A stretch of 13,956 bases of DNA from Candidatus Aenigmarchaeota archaeon CG_4_9_14_3_um_filter_37_18 (GCA_002789635.1 PFTQ01000032.1:1-13956), one strand, 5' to 3'. Positions 1 to 6,994 are shown, numbered from the stretch's first letter. Numbers and translations: made by a program. The notes: generated by a model not told the origin, from the sequence alone.

Positions 1-281
1 TGTTCGCTCCGATATAGTTCTTATTCCCATGCTTGTCGTAGTTTAGGACTAGAATCGCATCTGAGGACTTTATCTTGTCAAAATGGCCTTTCATCCTCTC
101 GCCTTTGATTGAAGCAAAACTCTTTGATATTATTGGATTTGAGCTGGTTCCAGTATTCTTTGTTTTGATTTATTTCTGCTGAAAGCGGGATTAATACTGT
201 ATGGCCTTTCTTTTCTAGGGAAGATTTAACTTCATTTATTTGGCTGATAAATTTCAAGCTTGCGCAGATAGTTATTATCAT
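1..281 (-). pseudogene. Nucleoside 2-deoxyribosyltransferase-like small protein, frameshifted and cut by the window edge
   Basis: On the minus strand, translation from ATG at 281 gives MIITICASLKF and continues to a TGA at 78-80. In the +1 frame, an open stretch runs from after a TAA at 170-172 to the window edge. It encodes a segment with S-D-A-I-L-V-L-N-Y-D-K followed by N-Y-I-G. Together the two pieces look like one family: small archaeal proteins starting MIITICGS, with a central acidic SDAxLVLNY motif and an NYIGG motif, related to nucleoside 2-deoxyribosyltransferase-like folds. The switch between frames must lie within about 80-172. It is either a real +1 frameshift that disables the gene or an error in the sequence. 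The substrate is unknown. The gene is divergent from uL3, and its C-terminal half lies outside the window. The family assignment is from memory of the motifs and is moderately secure. Confidence 0.6.
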
Positions 282-304
282 GATTGGTTTTTGTTTTTTA
301 CGCT

Positions 305-316
305 TAAAATATAATC
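305..316 (-). promoter_or_regulatory. TATA-box-like promoter of the minus-strand gene at the left edge
   Basis: On the minus strand the sequence reads as an AT-only TATA-like block, about 24-30 bases ahead of the ATG at 281. That spacing fits an archaeal promoter giving a leaderless transcript. No Shine-Dalgarno sequence is visible between it and the ATG. Confidence 0.45.
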
Positions 317-475
317 TTATATTAAAAATCCTGAAATCGTAATTAACGGATAATAATAAAAAATAACACCTAATTACCACATCTATCTCGCTTTTAAAAA
401 TTTTTCAAGCCTTTATCCAATCAATAATACCTTTTTCAACCAAAAAAACAAACCTAAGAAAAGAATCAGAAAATC

Positions 476-510
476 TTTATAAACTTTCTTATATAATTCA
501 TAAGGAGTGA
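476..510 (+). promoter_or_regulatory. Promoter and Shine-Dalgarno site of the ribosomal cluster
   Basis: TTTATAAA at 476-483 is a good archaeal TATA box. A strong Shine-Dalgarno sequence, AAGGAGTGAT (502-511), ends five bases before the uL3 ATG at 517. If transcription starts about 25 bases after the TATA box, the leader is very short and would barely contain the Shine-Dalgarno sequence, so a second upstream promoter is possible. Bases 282-475 contain only the divergent promoter and AT-rich sequence with no recognisable gene. Confidence 0.55.
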
Positions 511-516
511 TAATCA

Positions 517-1500
517 ATGCCATCAGTAAAAGTGCCAAGATCAGGTTCACTAGCATTTGTCCCGAAGAAAAGAACAAAGAGAATCTACCCTAACGTTAGC
601 ACTTGGAAGCAAACCGACAAGTTGAGAGTCTCCGGATTTGCAGGTTACAAGGCTGGCATGACTCAAGCCCTGATCATAGACAGCAAAAAGAATTCCCCAA
701 CAAGCGGGGAAGAAATTCTTGTCCCTTCTACAATCTTGGATTGTCCTCCTCTTCTCGTTCTCGGTGTCCGCTTCTACAAACAAAACATAAACGGCTTCTA
801 TTCTTTTTCTGAAGTTTGGGATGAAAAAATCCTAAAAAACAAAGACCTAAAGAGAAAATTAGTCGTGAAAGAATACACCCACAAAGAAAAAATGAAAGAA
901 ATAGAAAAAAGCTTAGATGAGATCAAAAAAATCCGGCTTCTAATCATCACTCAGCCGAGAAATTCGGGTATAGGCAAAAAAACTCCAGAAATCTTCGAGA
1001 TAGAGCTTACAGGAAAAGATGCCAAAGAAAAATTCAATTACTCCAAGGAAATTCTAGGCAAAGAAATCAAAGCCAAAGACGTTTTCAAGGAAGGGGAATA
1101 TGTTGATGTAATCGGCGTGTCAAAAGGAAAAGGTTTTCAAGGTGTAATCAAGAGATGGGGAGTCAAGATGCAGAACAGAAAAAACATGAAAAAGAGAAGG
1201 CACATCGGAACCCTAGGGCCAGAAACACCAAGAAGAGTAAGGTGGACTGTTCCAATGGCTGGCCAGTTAGGTTTTTTTAAGAGAACAGAGTACAACAAGA
1301 GGATCATCAAGATAGGCGAGGACGGCAAAGATGTCACTCCAAAATCCGGGCTGACGGGTTACGGTGTTGTCAAAAAAGATTATATTGTCATAGAAGGCTC
1401 AGTCCCTGGCCCAAGAAAAAGGCTTATCATGCTTAGAGCAGGTTTTAGAACTCCTAAAGTTTCTGTCTTGCCGGCAGAAGTCAAAAAAATATTGAAGTGA
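517..1500 (+). CDS. rpl3: 50S ribosomal protein uL3
   Basis: This is the large-subunit protein uL3, which binds 23S rRNA early in assembly and sends a loop towards the peptidyl-transferase centre. At 327 aa it has the archaeal/eukaryotic length rather than the bacterial one of about 210. Supporting sequence: the archaeal N-terminus with P-R-x-G-S-L-A-F, the F-A-G-Y-K-A-G-M-T segment near residues 41-49, V-S-K-G-K-G-F-Q-G-V-I-K-R-W around 202-215, and the H-I-G-T-L-G-P basic loop around 229-235. The ATG at 517 has an ideal Shine-Dalgarno sequence. It is the first gene of the cluster, as is usual in Archaea, and uL4 follows four bases after its stop. Confidence 0.97.
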   Translation: MPSVKVPRSGSLAFVPKKRTKRIYPNVSTWKQTDKLRVSGFAGYKAGMTQALIIDSKKNSPTSGEEILVPSTILDCPPLLVLGVRFYKQNINGFYSFSEVWDEKILKNKDLKRKLVVKEYTHKEKMKEIEKSLDEIKKIRLLIITQPRNSGIGKKTPEIFEIELTGKDAKEKFNYSKEILGKEIKAKDVFKEGEYVDVIGVSKGKGFQGVIKRWGVKMQNRKNMKKRRHIGTLGPETPRRVRWTVPMAGQLGFFKRTEYNKRIIKIGEDGKDVTPKSGLTGYGVVKKDYIVIEGSVPGPRKRLIMLRAGFRTPKVSVLPAEVKKILK

Positions 1501-1504
1501 TCAT

Positions 1505-2311
1505 ATGAAAGTCAACATCCTAGACATCAAAGGCAAGCCATCTGGCCAGATAGAATTGCCAGAAGTATTCAGCCATCCTGTTAGATCTGATATTGTCAAA
1601 AGATCCTTTCTTGCCATTGAAAGCTCGTTAAGGCAGGCTTATGGCTCTGATCCTATGGCTGGTAAAAGGACATCAGCCCATTACCACGGAAGAAGGCGTG
1701 TAAAGTTTTCAATGATTATGACTAACCATGCGAGAATCCCAAGGCTTCATGGAGGCGCGCCTCACCTAAGCTACAGGGCAAGAAGAGTCCCGCAGTCAGT
1801 TAAAGGTAGGAGAGCGCATCCGCCGAAAGCGATGAAGAACTGGGTGCAGAAAATAAACAACAAAGAAAACATGCTGGCACTCAAGTCTGTATTTGCAGCA
1901 ACAGCCTCGCAAGAATACATTCAAAAAAGAGGGCATTTAGCCAATGGATTAACATTCCCTTTAATTATAAAAGATGACCTTCAATCATTGAAAAAAACAA
2001 AAGACGTTCTGGAATTGCTTATAAACCTAGGCCTAGATAAAGAACTGGAAAGGATAAAAGAAAAGAAAGTTCGTGCTGGAAAAGGCAAGAGAAGAGGAAG
2101 AAAATACAAGCGAAAAGTAGGGCCTATTCTTATAATAGGAGAAGATAAGGGCTTGGCAAAAGCAGGCAAGAATATTTCAGGCGTGGATGTCAGGGTGATT
2201 AATGATTTAACAGTTAAAGATTTGGCTCCAGGGGCAGAGCCTGGAAGGCTTGCAATATATTCGCAATCTGCAATAAAAAAAATAGAGGGTTTTGTAAATG
2301 GATCCGTATAA
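1505..2311 (+). CDS. rpl4: 50S ribosomal protein uL4
   Basis: uL4 binds 23S rRNA and places an extended loop at the constriction of the peptide exit tunnel. The 268-aa product matches archaeal uL4 (RPL4/L1e family). A basic loop rich in R-R-R, R-A-R-R-V-P-Q and K-G-R-R-A-H-P-P sits at about residues 62-110. The C-terminal G-V-D-V-R and D-L-A-P-G-A-x-P-G-R-L segments are typical. The ATG at 1505 follows a GAAGTGAT sequence that overlaps the end of uL3. The gene overlaps uL23 by 14 bases, which suggests translational coupling. Confidence 0.97.
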   Translation: MKVNILDIKGKPSGQIELPEVFSHPVRSDIVKRSFLAIESSLRQAYGSDPMAGKRTSAHYHGRRRVKFSMIMTNHARIPRLHGGAPHLSYRARRVPQSVKGRRAHPPKAMKNWVQKINNKENMLALKSVFAATASQEYIQKRGHLANGLTFPLIIKDDLQSLKKTKDVLELLINLGLDKELERIKEKKVRAGKGKRRGRKYKRKVGPILIIGEDKGLAKAGKNISGVDVRVINDLTVKDLAPGAEPGRLAIYSQSAIKKIEGFVNGSV

Positions 2312-2558
2312 AATACTCCGCTATCCACACATGACAGAAAAAAGCATAAGCTTAGTCGAAAGGCAGAATAGGTTAGTGTTTATTGTGGATAGGAAATCAA
2401 CCAAAAACCAGATCAAGCAAGCCTTTGAGGAGGCTTTCAATGTTAAAGTACAAACAATAAATACAATGATTACAAGGTCTGGGACAAAGAAAGCGTTTAT
2501 CAAGCTTAAACCAGAATATCATGCTGCTGATGTTGCAGTCAAGCTGGGTATAATCTAG
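2298..2558 (+). CDS. rpl23: 50S ribosomal protein uL23
   Basis: uL23 sits at the exit-tunnel opening, where it docks signal recognition particle and translocon. The 86-aa length is normal for archaeal uL23. The sequence starts MDPYKILRYPHMTEKS, the family signature that follows the first strand, and ends with the usual A-D-V-A-V-K-L-G-I. The start lies inside the last codons of uL4 (14-base overlap), so it is probably translated by coupling. uL2 follows eight bases after its stop. Confidence 0.96.
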   Translation: MDPYKILRYPHMTEKSISLVERQNRLVFIVDRKSTKNQIKQAFEEAFNVKVQTINTMITRSGTKKAFIKLKPEYHAADVAVKLGII

Positions 2559-2566
2559 GTGGTTTA

Positions 2567-3268
2567 ATGGGAAAGAGGATAATTCAAAGGGCAAGAGGTA
2601 AGGGAGGACCAAGATACAGGTCTCCTGGCCATAGGTTTGTAGGCAAAGTCAGCTATAATCTTTCCCCTGATGTTAAATCTGGTCTGATTATCGACATAGT
2701 TCATGATCCTGGGAGAAACTCTCCTCTAATGATTATTGAATTTCCTGATGGGACGAGAAGGCTCCAGATAGCGCCAGAAGGTGTGAAAGTTGGTGATATC
2801 ATAAGTTACGGCTCCGGTCTAAATGTAGGGAGTGTTTTGCAAGTTAGCAAGGTTGGAGAAGGGATGAGAATATTCGGCGTAGAGACTTACCCTGGATCAG
2901 GGCCTAAAATTTGCAGGAGCTCTGGCAGCTTTGCAACAGTAATGGGAGAAGTCCAGAACAAAATAAGGATAAAGTTTGCATCAGGCAAGATGAAGGAAAT
3001 AGATAAGAAATGCCTTGCATCAATAGGCATACCAGCAGGCTCTGGCAGAAGAGAGAAGCCGTGGATTAAGGCAGGAAAAAAACACTTTGCAAAGAAAGCC
3101 AGGAATAAGCTATATCCAAACGTCAGCGGAGTAAAGATGAATCCAGTTGACCATCCGTTTGGGGGGAAGACTAAACCAGGCATTCCGAAATCTGTCTCAA
3201 GGCATGCTCCTCCTGGAAGAAAGGTTGGTGCATTGGCTCCGAGAAGAATGGGCAAGAGGAAGAGGTAA
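2567..3268 (+). CDS. rpl2: 50S ribosomal protein uL2
   Basis: uL2 is a core large-subunit protein needed for subunit association and for the structure of the peptidyl-transferase centre. The 233-aa product has the archaeal start MGKRI with an R-A-R-G-K-G-G-P-R-Y segment. It contains the N-P-V-D-H-P-F-G-G-K block near residues 192-201, the region carrying the conserved histidine close to the active centre, and a C-terminal S-R-x-A-P-P-G-R-K-V-G. The Shine-Dalgarno sequence is GGTGG just before the ATG at 2567. Confidence 0.97.
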   Translation: MGKRIIQRARGKGGPRYRSPGHRFVGKVSYNLSPDVKSGLIIDIVHDPGRNSPLMIIEFPDGTRRLQIAPEGVKVGDIISYGSGLNVGSVLQVSKVGEGMRIFGVETYPGSGPKICRSSGSFATVMGEVQNKIRIKFASGKMKEIDKKCLASIGIPAGSGRREKPWIKAGKKHFAKKARNKLYPNVSGVKMNPVDHPFGGKTKPGIPKSVSRHAPPGRKVGALAPRRMGKRKR

Positions 3269-3272
3269 TAGG

Positions 3273-3281
3273 TTATATTTA
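3273..3281 (+). promoter_or_regulatory. Possible internal promoter ahead of uS19
   Basis: TTATATTTA lies about 27-35 bases before the uS19 ATG, in a 39-base gap that is larger than the other gaps upstream in the cluster. The composition and spacing fit an archaeal TATA box. A GTGATGA Shine-Dalgarno-like sequence sits just before the ATG. Confidence 0.3.
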
Positions 3282-3307
3282 TTTGACTAATACAATTAAG
3301 TGATGAA

Positions 3308-3691
3308 ATGGCAAGAGAATTTTACTACAAAGGCAAAACGCCTGATGAATTGAAGGAGATGACTTTGGAAGAGTTCAGTAGAATTATTCCGAGCCGCTCA
3401 AGAAGAAGCTTGAAAAGAGGCTTTACCGAAAGGCAAAAAAAACTGATAGAACAAGTTAAAAAAGAGCCTGAAAAGTTTCATAAAACCCATGAAAGAGACC
3501 TGGTTATTGTTCCTTCGATTATTGGAGCGAATCTCGGCATATTCAATGGCAAGGAATTCTTGAGAGTTGCAGTCACGCCTGAAATGGTTGGGCATAGATT
3601 AGGAGAGTTTTCTTTAACAAGAGGAAGAGTGAAGCATTCCAATCCTGGAGCGGGTGCCACAAGAGGATCCAAACATATTCCTTTAAAATAA
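3308..3691 (+). CDS. rps19: 30S ribosomal protein uS19
   Basis: uS19 belongs to the 30S head and contacts uS13 and the A-site finger bridge. The 127-aa product matches the archaeal family (S15e type in eukaryotes). It has the Y-K-G-K-T-P-D-E-L N-terminus, an S-R-x-R-R-S-L-K-R-G basic stretch near 29-38, and the C-terminal V-T-P-E-M-V-G-H-R-L-G-E-F core followed by K-H-x-N-P-G-A-G-A-T-R-G-S-K. Its last codons (Leu-Lys-stop) begin a 30-base repeat that occurs again downstream. In other Archaea uL22 follows directly, but here the neighbour is a homing-endonuclease-like gene. Confidence 0.97.
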   Translation: MAREFYYKGKTPDELKEMTLEEFSRIIPSRSRRSLKRGFTERQKKLIEQVKKEPEKFHKTHERDLVIVPSIIGANLGIFNGKEFLRVAVTPEMVGHRLGEFSLTRGRVKHSNPGAGATRGSKHIPLK

Positions 3692-3712
3692 GACATTTCC
3701 TGACTTCTTTTA
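3683..3712 (+). repeat. Direct repeat copy 1, overlapping the uS19 stop codon
   Basis: This 30-base block starts with the last two sense codons and stop of uS19 (TTA AAA TAA) and runs into the intergenic region. It matches copy 2 at 28 of 30 positions by eye; the two mismatches fall at bases 20-21 of the block. The ends carry short complementary TAAAA and TTTTA sequences. Confidence 0.85.
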
Positions 3713-3734
3713 AAATTTCAAGCTATAATATACC

Positions 3735-3740
3735 TTTTTT
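3735..3740 (+). terminator. T-run, possible terminator after uS19
   Basis: Six consecutive T residues lie between the two repeat copies, about 45 bases after the uS19 stop. Archaeal termination often needs only a T-rich stretch, so this may end transcription from the upstream genes. No clear stem precedes it. Confidence 0.3.
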
Positions 3741-3743
3741 ACA

Positions 3744-3773
3744 TTAAAATAAGACATTTCCTTCCTTCTTTTA
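3744..3773 (+). repeat. Direct repeat copy 2, intergenic
   Basis: This is the second copy of the 30-base block, offset 61 bases from copy 1. It retains the TTA AAA TAA sequence that in copy 1 is the uS19 terminus, so it looks like a duplicated 3' end of uS19. No third copy was seen in the window. Confidence 0.85.
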
Positions 3774-3858
3774 GATATTCATCCCAACATTACTCTAGAT
3801 AGTTTAATATAGGATAAAAGATTACTATTATTTAATGTATAGATAATAAGTGAGATTG

Positions 3859-5103
3859 ATGTGTGGAATTTTAGGTGTGGTTCATTTGGAGGAATTATCA
3901 ACAGACGGAGTTTCATTAAAATTCCCGGAGGATCTACAGAGGTCTATGATCGAGAATGCATTAAGTTTTACTGATAGTGATCAAAAAAAGCTAGCTTCAA
4001 TACTAAATACAACAAGAGGGACAATATTTGATTTTAAGACTTCTAGATTTGGGTCATCATCACTTTGGTTTGTCTTTAAACTATCGACTTTTCTTGCTAG
4101 CAAAGGTTTTGAAGAGTTTTCTATACTGAAATTAGAGAAGAAAATTGATGCTATAAAAACCGAATGGGTGGGTAAATCAATCTTAAATCCAAAATTCCCA
4201 ATTGATTTCAACAATAAATATGGTGCTAAAATAATTGCTGCAATAATGTGTGATGGGGGACTTACATCTTGTAAATATCCGTTTTATGTCAATAAAAATG
4301 AAAAACTAGTCGATGGTGTAATTAAGAGTGTTGAAGAAGTTGTTGGTAAAATTGAATATAATAGAAGAACTTATGATAACATAATCGAGGCTGGTTTCCC
4401 TAAAATTTTAGGATGTATTCTCACTAAAGTTGGTATTGTTCCAGGTAAAAAAATACTTACAAATTACCCAATACCACCATTTATCATAGATAACCCGAAT
4501 ATATATAGAGACTTTCTTCAACAGGCTTTTGATGATGAAGGCTATGTTAATGTTGGAGATAAAAAAGGAGGTGGAAAAAGAATTACACTCACACAATATA
4601 ACTATTGGAAACGAAAACCCCGAAGGCTTTTACAGATTAAAGGTATACTCAACTTTCTAGGTGTTAGATCAAGTGGACCTTATTTTCAGATATCTCATAC
4701 AGCAAAAAATGGGAATAAAACATATGGTTATTTCCTTCAGATTTCTAACCAGAGTGATCTAAGTGTATTTGCAGAGAAAATAGGATTTACAATTGATTAT
4801 AAGATCGGGAATTTACAAAAACTTCTAGACTCGTATGTGTCAAGACCTAGGCTTAAGAATGGTACTATTTCTAATAGAATTTTAGAAGAGATTAATAAAC
4901 TCAAGGAAGAAAAGAGTGAAATAACAATTCAAAACATCTCTAATAAATTAGGTAAGAATGAGTCTTGGATAGCTGAGGTGATAAGGAACATGATCAAAGA
5001 GAGAAAATTAAGAGTTATTAAGTTAAAATTACGAATAAAAGGATGCTCAAATGGGTTTTCAAGGAAACAATTTGATTTATACCCTCAAGTTCAAAAGATT
5101 TAA
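3859..5103 (+). CDS. LAGLIDADG homing-endonuclease-like protein with flanking HTH domains
   Basis: The 414-aa product (from ATG 3859) appears to have three parts. An HTH-like segment at about residues 36-80 reads L-A-S-I-L-N-T-T-R-G-T-I-F-D-F. A central region carries two LAGLIDADG-type helices: I-I-A-A-I-M-C-D-G-G-L (125-135) and L-Q-Q-A-F-D-D-E-G-Y-V (220-230). Asp132 and Glu227 align with the metal-binding acidic positions, so the endonuclease may be intact. A C-terminal winged-HTH-like segment lies near 338-392. LAGLIDADG proteins cleave long DNA sites and drive their own spread, or act as intron or intein maturases; some have become regulators. No intein or intron context is visible, so this is a free-standing gene. 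GTG at 3850 is an in-frame alternative start, but AAGTGAG seven bases before ATG 3859 favours the ATG. Its codons are richer in A/T than those of its neighbours, consistent with transfer. Confidence 0.75.
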   Translation: MCGILGVVHLEELSTDGVSLKFPEDLQRSMIENALSFTDSDQKKLASILNTTRGTIFDFKTSRFGSSSLWFVFKLSTFLASKGFEEFSILKLEKKIDAIKTEWVGKSILNPKFPIDFNNKYGAKIIAAIMCDGGLTSCKYPFYVNKNEKLVDGVIKSVEEVVGKIEYNRRTYDNIIEAGFPKILGCILTKVGIVPGKKILTNYPIPPFIIDNPNIYRDFLQQAFDDEGYVNVGDKKGGGKRITLTQYNYWKRKPRRLLQIKGILNFLGVRSSGPYFQISHTAKNGNKTYGYFLQISNQSDLSVFAEKIGFTIDYKIGNLQKLLDSYVSRPRLKNGTISNRILEEINKLKEEKSEITIQNISNKLGKNESWIAEVIRNMIKERKLRVIKLKLRIKGCSNGFSRKQFDLYPQVQKI

Positions 5104-5106
5104 AAA
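5099..5106 (+). promoter_or_regulatory. Possible promoter of uL22 after the inserted gene
   Basis: TTTAAAAA overlaps the stop of the homing-endonuclease-like gene and lies about 40 bases before the uL22 ATG. It could restart transcription downstream of the insertion. The match is only AT-rich composition at a plausible distance. Confidence 0.3.
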
Positions 5107-5144
5107 GATATTCAATAAAGTAATGTAGTATTTAAGTTGATCAT

Positions 5145-5513
5145 ATGAAAGAAGATAAAACAGCGCTTGCAAGAAGGCCATTGGCAGATGTTTCTCTAAA
5201 AGACTCAAACTTCTTGTTTAAACATATCAGGAATAAACAAACAGACAAAGCCAAAACCCTATTGAATGAGCTGCTCTTGAAAAAGAAGAGTTTGGAAGGG
5301 AGATATTTTACAAAGGCTTCGAAAAGGATAATTGAGCTGATTGAGTCGGGAGAATCTAATGCTGAGGCAAAAGGCCTGGACAAGGAAAAATTGTTCATAA
5401 AACATGCCCAAGCAAACAAGTCATTTGGATTTATGCTCCCTAAAAGCAGATGGTCGCATAGGGGAAGAAAAGCTAAAATATGCGAGTTAAAATTAGAGTT
5501 AGAGGAGAGGTAA
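5145..5513 (+). CDS. rpl22: 50S ribosomal protein uL22 (short form)
   Basis: uL22 lines the peptide exit tunnel with a long hairpin. At 122 aa it is shorter than the usual archaeal length of about 150. The sequence shows A-L-A-R-R-P-L-A-D-V-S-L-K-D in place of the usual S-P-K-H-A-V-E-I-type start, then the family pattern S-N-A-E-A-K-G-L-D-x-E-K-L-F-I-K-H-A near residues 72-89. The hairpin R-W-S-H-R-G-R-K-A-K-I-C-E-L is near the C-terminus. Translation starts at ATG 5145, in a sequence resembling the uL4 start (GATCATATGAAAG). Its stop TAA shares an A with the uS3 start codon. Confidence 0.92.
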   Translation: MKEDKTALARRPLADVSLKDSNFLFKHIRNKQTDKAKTLLNELLLKKKSLEGRYFTKASKRIIELIESGESNAEAKGLDKEKLFIKHAQANKSFGFMLPKSRWSHRGRKAKICELKLELEER

Positions 5514-6382
5514 TGGCAATAGAATCATTTTTTATTAACGAGGGGTTAAGGGAAGTTGAGATAGAGGAATTTCTGAGCAAGAGATTTGAGAAAGCCGATT
5601 ACAGCCATATAGAAATCCAAAGAACACCTTTAGGGACTAGAATAATAGTTTATGTCAACAAACCTGGTTATGTTATTGGGAGATCTGGGAGAATTATCAA
5701 GGATATCACTGATGAAATCAGGGAGAAATTCAACCTTGAAAACCCAATGCTAGATGTCAAAGAGATTGAAAACCCATATTTGGATGCCCAGGTTGTTGCC
5801 AGCAGAATTGCAAAGAGCGTTGAAAGAGGGTCATTCTATAAAAAAGTAGTCAACTTCTACCTAAAAGAAATAATGAATGCTGGAGCTGTAGGTGTTCAGA
5901 TACAGATCGGCGGCAAGCTAGGTGGAGAAAGAGGGAGATTCCAGAAATTCAAGATGGGCTATATAAAACATGCAGGATATTATGCTGATAATGTGCTTGA
6001 CAGAGGCTTTGCCAAGGCTGTTGTTAAGCTCGGGGTAATCGGCGTCAGAGTTGGAATAATGAAGGATATGCCTGAGATTTTGTCTAAAAAGATTTCTGAT
6101 TTGAATGATGAGATAAAAGAAAGGGCTGAGGCAAAGGCTGAAGAGAAAGTTGAGGCTCCCGCTGAGGCAGTTGAGAAGATAGAAGAAACTAAAAAAATTG
6201 AAGAGAAAGATGAGAGCAAAAAGAAAATTGTGAAGGAATCAGCTAAAAAAACTGAAGCCAAGAAAAAAGAGGCAAAAAAACCTAAGAAAACCTCACCCAA
6301 AAAAAATGTTGCCCCAAAAAAAGAGCCAAAGCCAAAATCTAAAATCCCGAAAACAGCTAAGGCGGCAAAAGCAAAGAAGTGA
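5513..6382 (+). CDS. rps3: 30S ribosomal protein uS3 with long basic tail
   Basis: uS3 lies at the mRNA entry channel of the 30S head. ATG 5513 overlaps the uL22 stop (TAATG) and follows AGAGGAGAGG; an in-frame ATG 33 bases earlier would add a non-homologous 11-residue extension. The resulting 289-aa protein begins MAIESFFINEG like archaeal uS3. A KH domain carries the G-R-S-G loop at residues 56-59, and the C-terminal domain has N-A-G-A-V-G-V and G-K-L-G-G-E-R-G-R around 122-142. From about residue 200 to the end the sequence is a Glu/Ala/Lys-rich, then Lys/Pro-rich, probably disordered tail of about 90 aa. Antisense ORFs across this tail are composition artefacts. Confidence 0.97.
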   Translation: MAIESFFINEGLREVEIEEFLSKRFEKADYSHIEIQRTPLGTRIIVYVNKPGYVIGRSGRIIKDITDEIREKFNLENPMLDVKEIENPYLDAQVVASRIAKSVERGSFYKKVVNFYLKEIMNAGAVGVQIQIGGKLGGERGRFQKFKMGYIKHAGYYADNVLDRGFAKAVVKLGVIGVRVGIMKDMPEILSKKISDLNDEIKERAEAKAEEKVEAPAEAVEKIEETKKIEEKDESKKKIVKESAKKTEAKKKEAKKPKKTSPKKNVAPKKEPKPKSKIPKTAKAAKAKK

Positions 6383-6387
6383 TATTC

Positions 6388-6588
6388 ATGAAGATGAGAG
6401 AAGTCAGAAAGCTGAAATATGATGAACAAGAGAAAAGGTTAAAAGAATTAAAATTAGAATTATTAAAGGAAAGGGGAAATGTTGAAATGGGCGGGAATGT
6501 TAAAAACCCTGGACGGATAAAAACTATAAGAAGGGATATCGCAAGATTATTAACTATTGAAAATGAAAGAGAAAAGACGAATGAATGA
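6388..6588 (+). CDS. rpl29: 50S ribosomal protein uL29
   Basis: uL29 is a small two-helix protein at the exit-tunnel rim next to uL23. From ATG 6388 the product is 66 aa: MKMREVRKLKYDEQ, a Lys/Glu/Leu helix, then N-P-G-R-I-K-T-I-R-R-D-I-A-R-L-L-T, the archaeal uL29 signature. GAAGTGAT overlapping the uS3 stop places the start at 6388 (ATG 6394 is possible). GTG 6379 in frame is less likely. Confidence 0.93.
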   Translation: MKMREVRKLKYDEQEKRLKELKLELLKERGNVEMGGNVKNPGRIKTIRRDIARLLTIENEREKTNE

Positions 6589-6644
6589 GAACAAAAGCGA
6601 TTTTAGCTGTTTATTGCTTATTCTAGAGAAGTGGTGGTGAATGA

Positions 6645-6950
6645 TTGGTAGGAAATGTATGTGAAAAATGCGGCTTGCCAAAAGAGCTTTGCGTCTGCGA
6701 AGTGGTAGAAAGAGAAACTCAGAAGATAAAAGCTTATGTGACTATGAGAAAGTTCAGGAAGCCTGTGACAATCGTTGAAGGAGTGAATAAAGATTCTGCA
6801 AAAACTGTTGTCAAGGAATTGAAGAGAAAGCTTGCATGCGGCGGCTCATATAAGGAAGGCAACATAGAGCTTCAGGGAAACCACCTGAGGAATATAAAAG
6901 GCCTTTTGGTTAAGCTCGGGTTTGATGAAGAGCAGATAGAAGTGGAGTAG
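6645..6950 (+). CDS. Translation initiation factor aIF1 (SUI1 family), TTG start
   Basis: aIF1 binds the small subunit near the P site and controls start-codon selection. The 101-aa product has the SUI1 core with L-A-C-G-G-S-Y-K-E-G-N-I-E-L-Q-G-N-H near residues 64-81 and ends K-L-G-F-D-E-E-Q-I-E-V-E. The N-terminus carries a Cys cluster at C6, C9, C16 and C18, as in many archaeal homologues, probably zinc-binding. The start is a TTG at 6645 preceded by GGTGGTGA four bases upstream; the nearby ATG 6641 is in another frame and hits a stop at once. It follows uL29 as in other Archaea. The next canonical gene, Rpp29, is displaced by an antisense ORF. Confidence 0.93.
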   Translation: MVGNVCEKCGLPKELCVCEVVERETQKIKAYVTMRKFRKPVTIVEGVNKDSAKTVVKELKRKLACGGSYKEGNIELQGNHLRNIKGLLVKLGFDEEQIEVE

Positions 6951-6959
6951 ATTATAACA

Positions 6960-6965
6960 TTTTTT
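6960..6965 (+). terminator. T-run after aIF1
   Basis: Six T residues lie ten bases after the aIF1 stop, in the 44-base gap between convergent genes. This is consistent with an archaeal U-tract terminator closing the uL22-aIF1 transcript. Confidence 0.4.
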
Positions 6966-6994
6966 GATATAGTCAAAGAAAACAGTAGTTTAGA

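Noticed and set aside
3300..3307. GTGATGA resembling a C-box of a box C/D RNA.
   Set aside because: It lies at the right place for the uS19 Shine-Dalgarno sequence, and no D-box with guide spacing was seen.
3683..3773. Two repeats with a 31-base spacer as a minimal CRISPR array.
   Set aside because: There are only two copies, one overlaps the uS19 coding end, and no cas gene or leader is present. A local duplication fits better.
3692..3849. Possible tRNA or small RNA gene in the uS19-LAGLIDADG gap.
   Set aside because: No cloverleaf, TTCGA-type T-loop or box C/D pair could be built; the region is AT-rich with repeats and a T-run.
3859..3885. M-C-G-I-L-G-V-V at the start of the LAGLIDADG-type protein resembles the N-terminus of class II glutamine amidotransferases such as asparagine synthetase B.
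   Set aside because: The following residues show no Ntn-hydrolase motifs and the rest of the protein is LAGLIDADG/HTH-like, so the short match is probably coincidence.
5980..6429. Minus-strand 149-aa ORF across the end of uS3, Phe/Ala/Ser-rich.
   Set aside because: It is the antisense of the Lys/Glu/Ala-rich uS3 tail, where stop codons are scarce by composition; no start signal or family features are seen.
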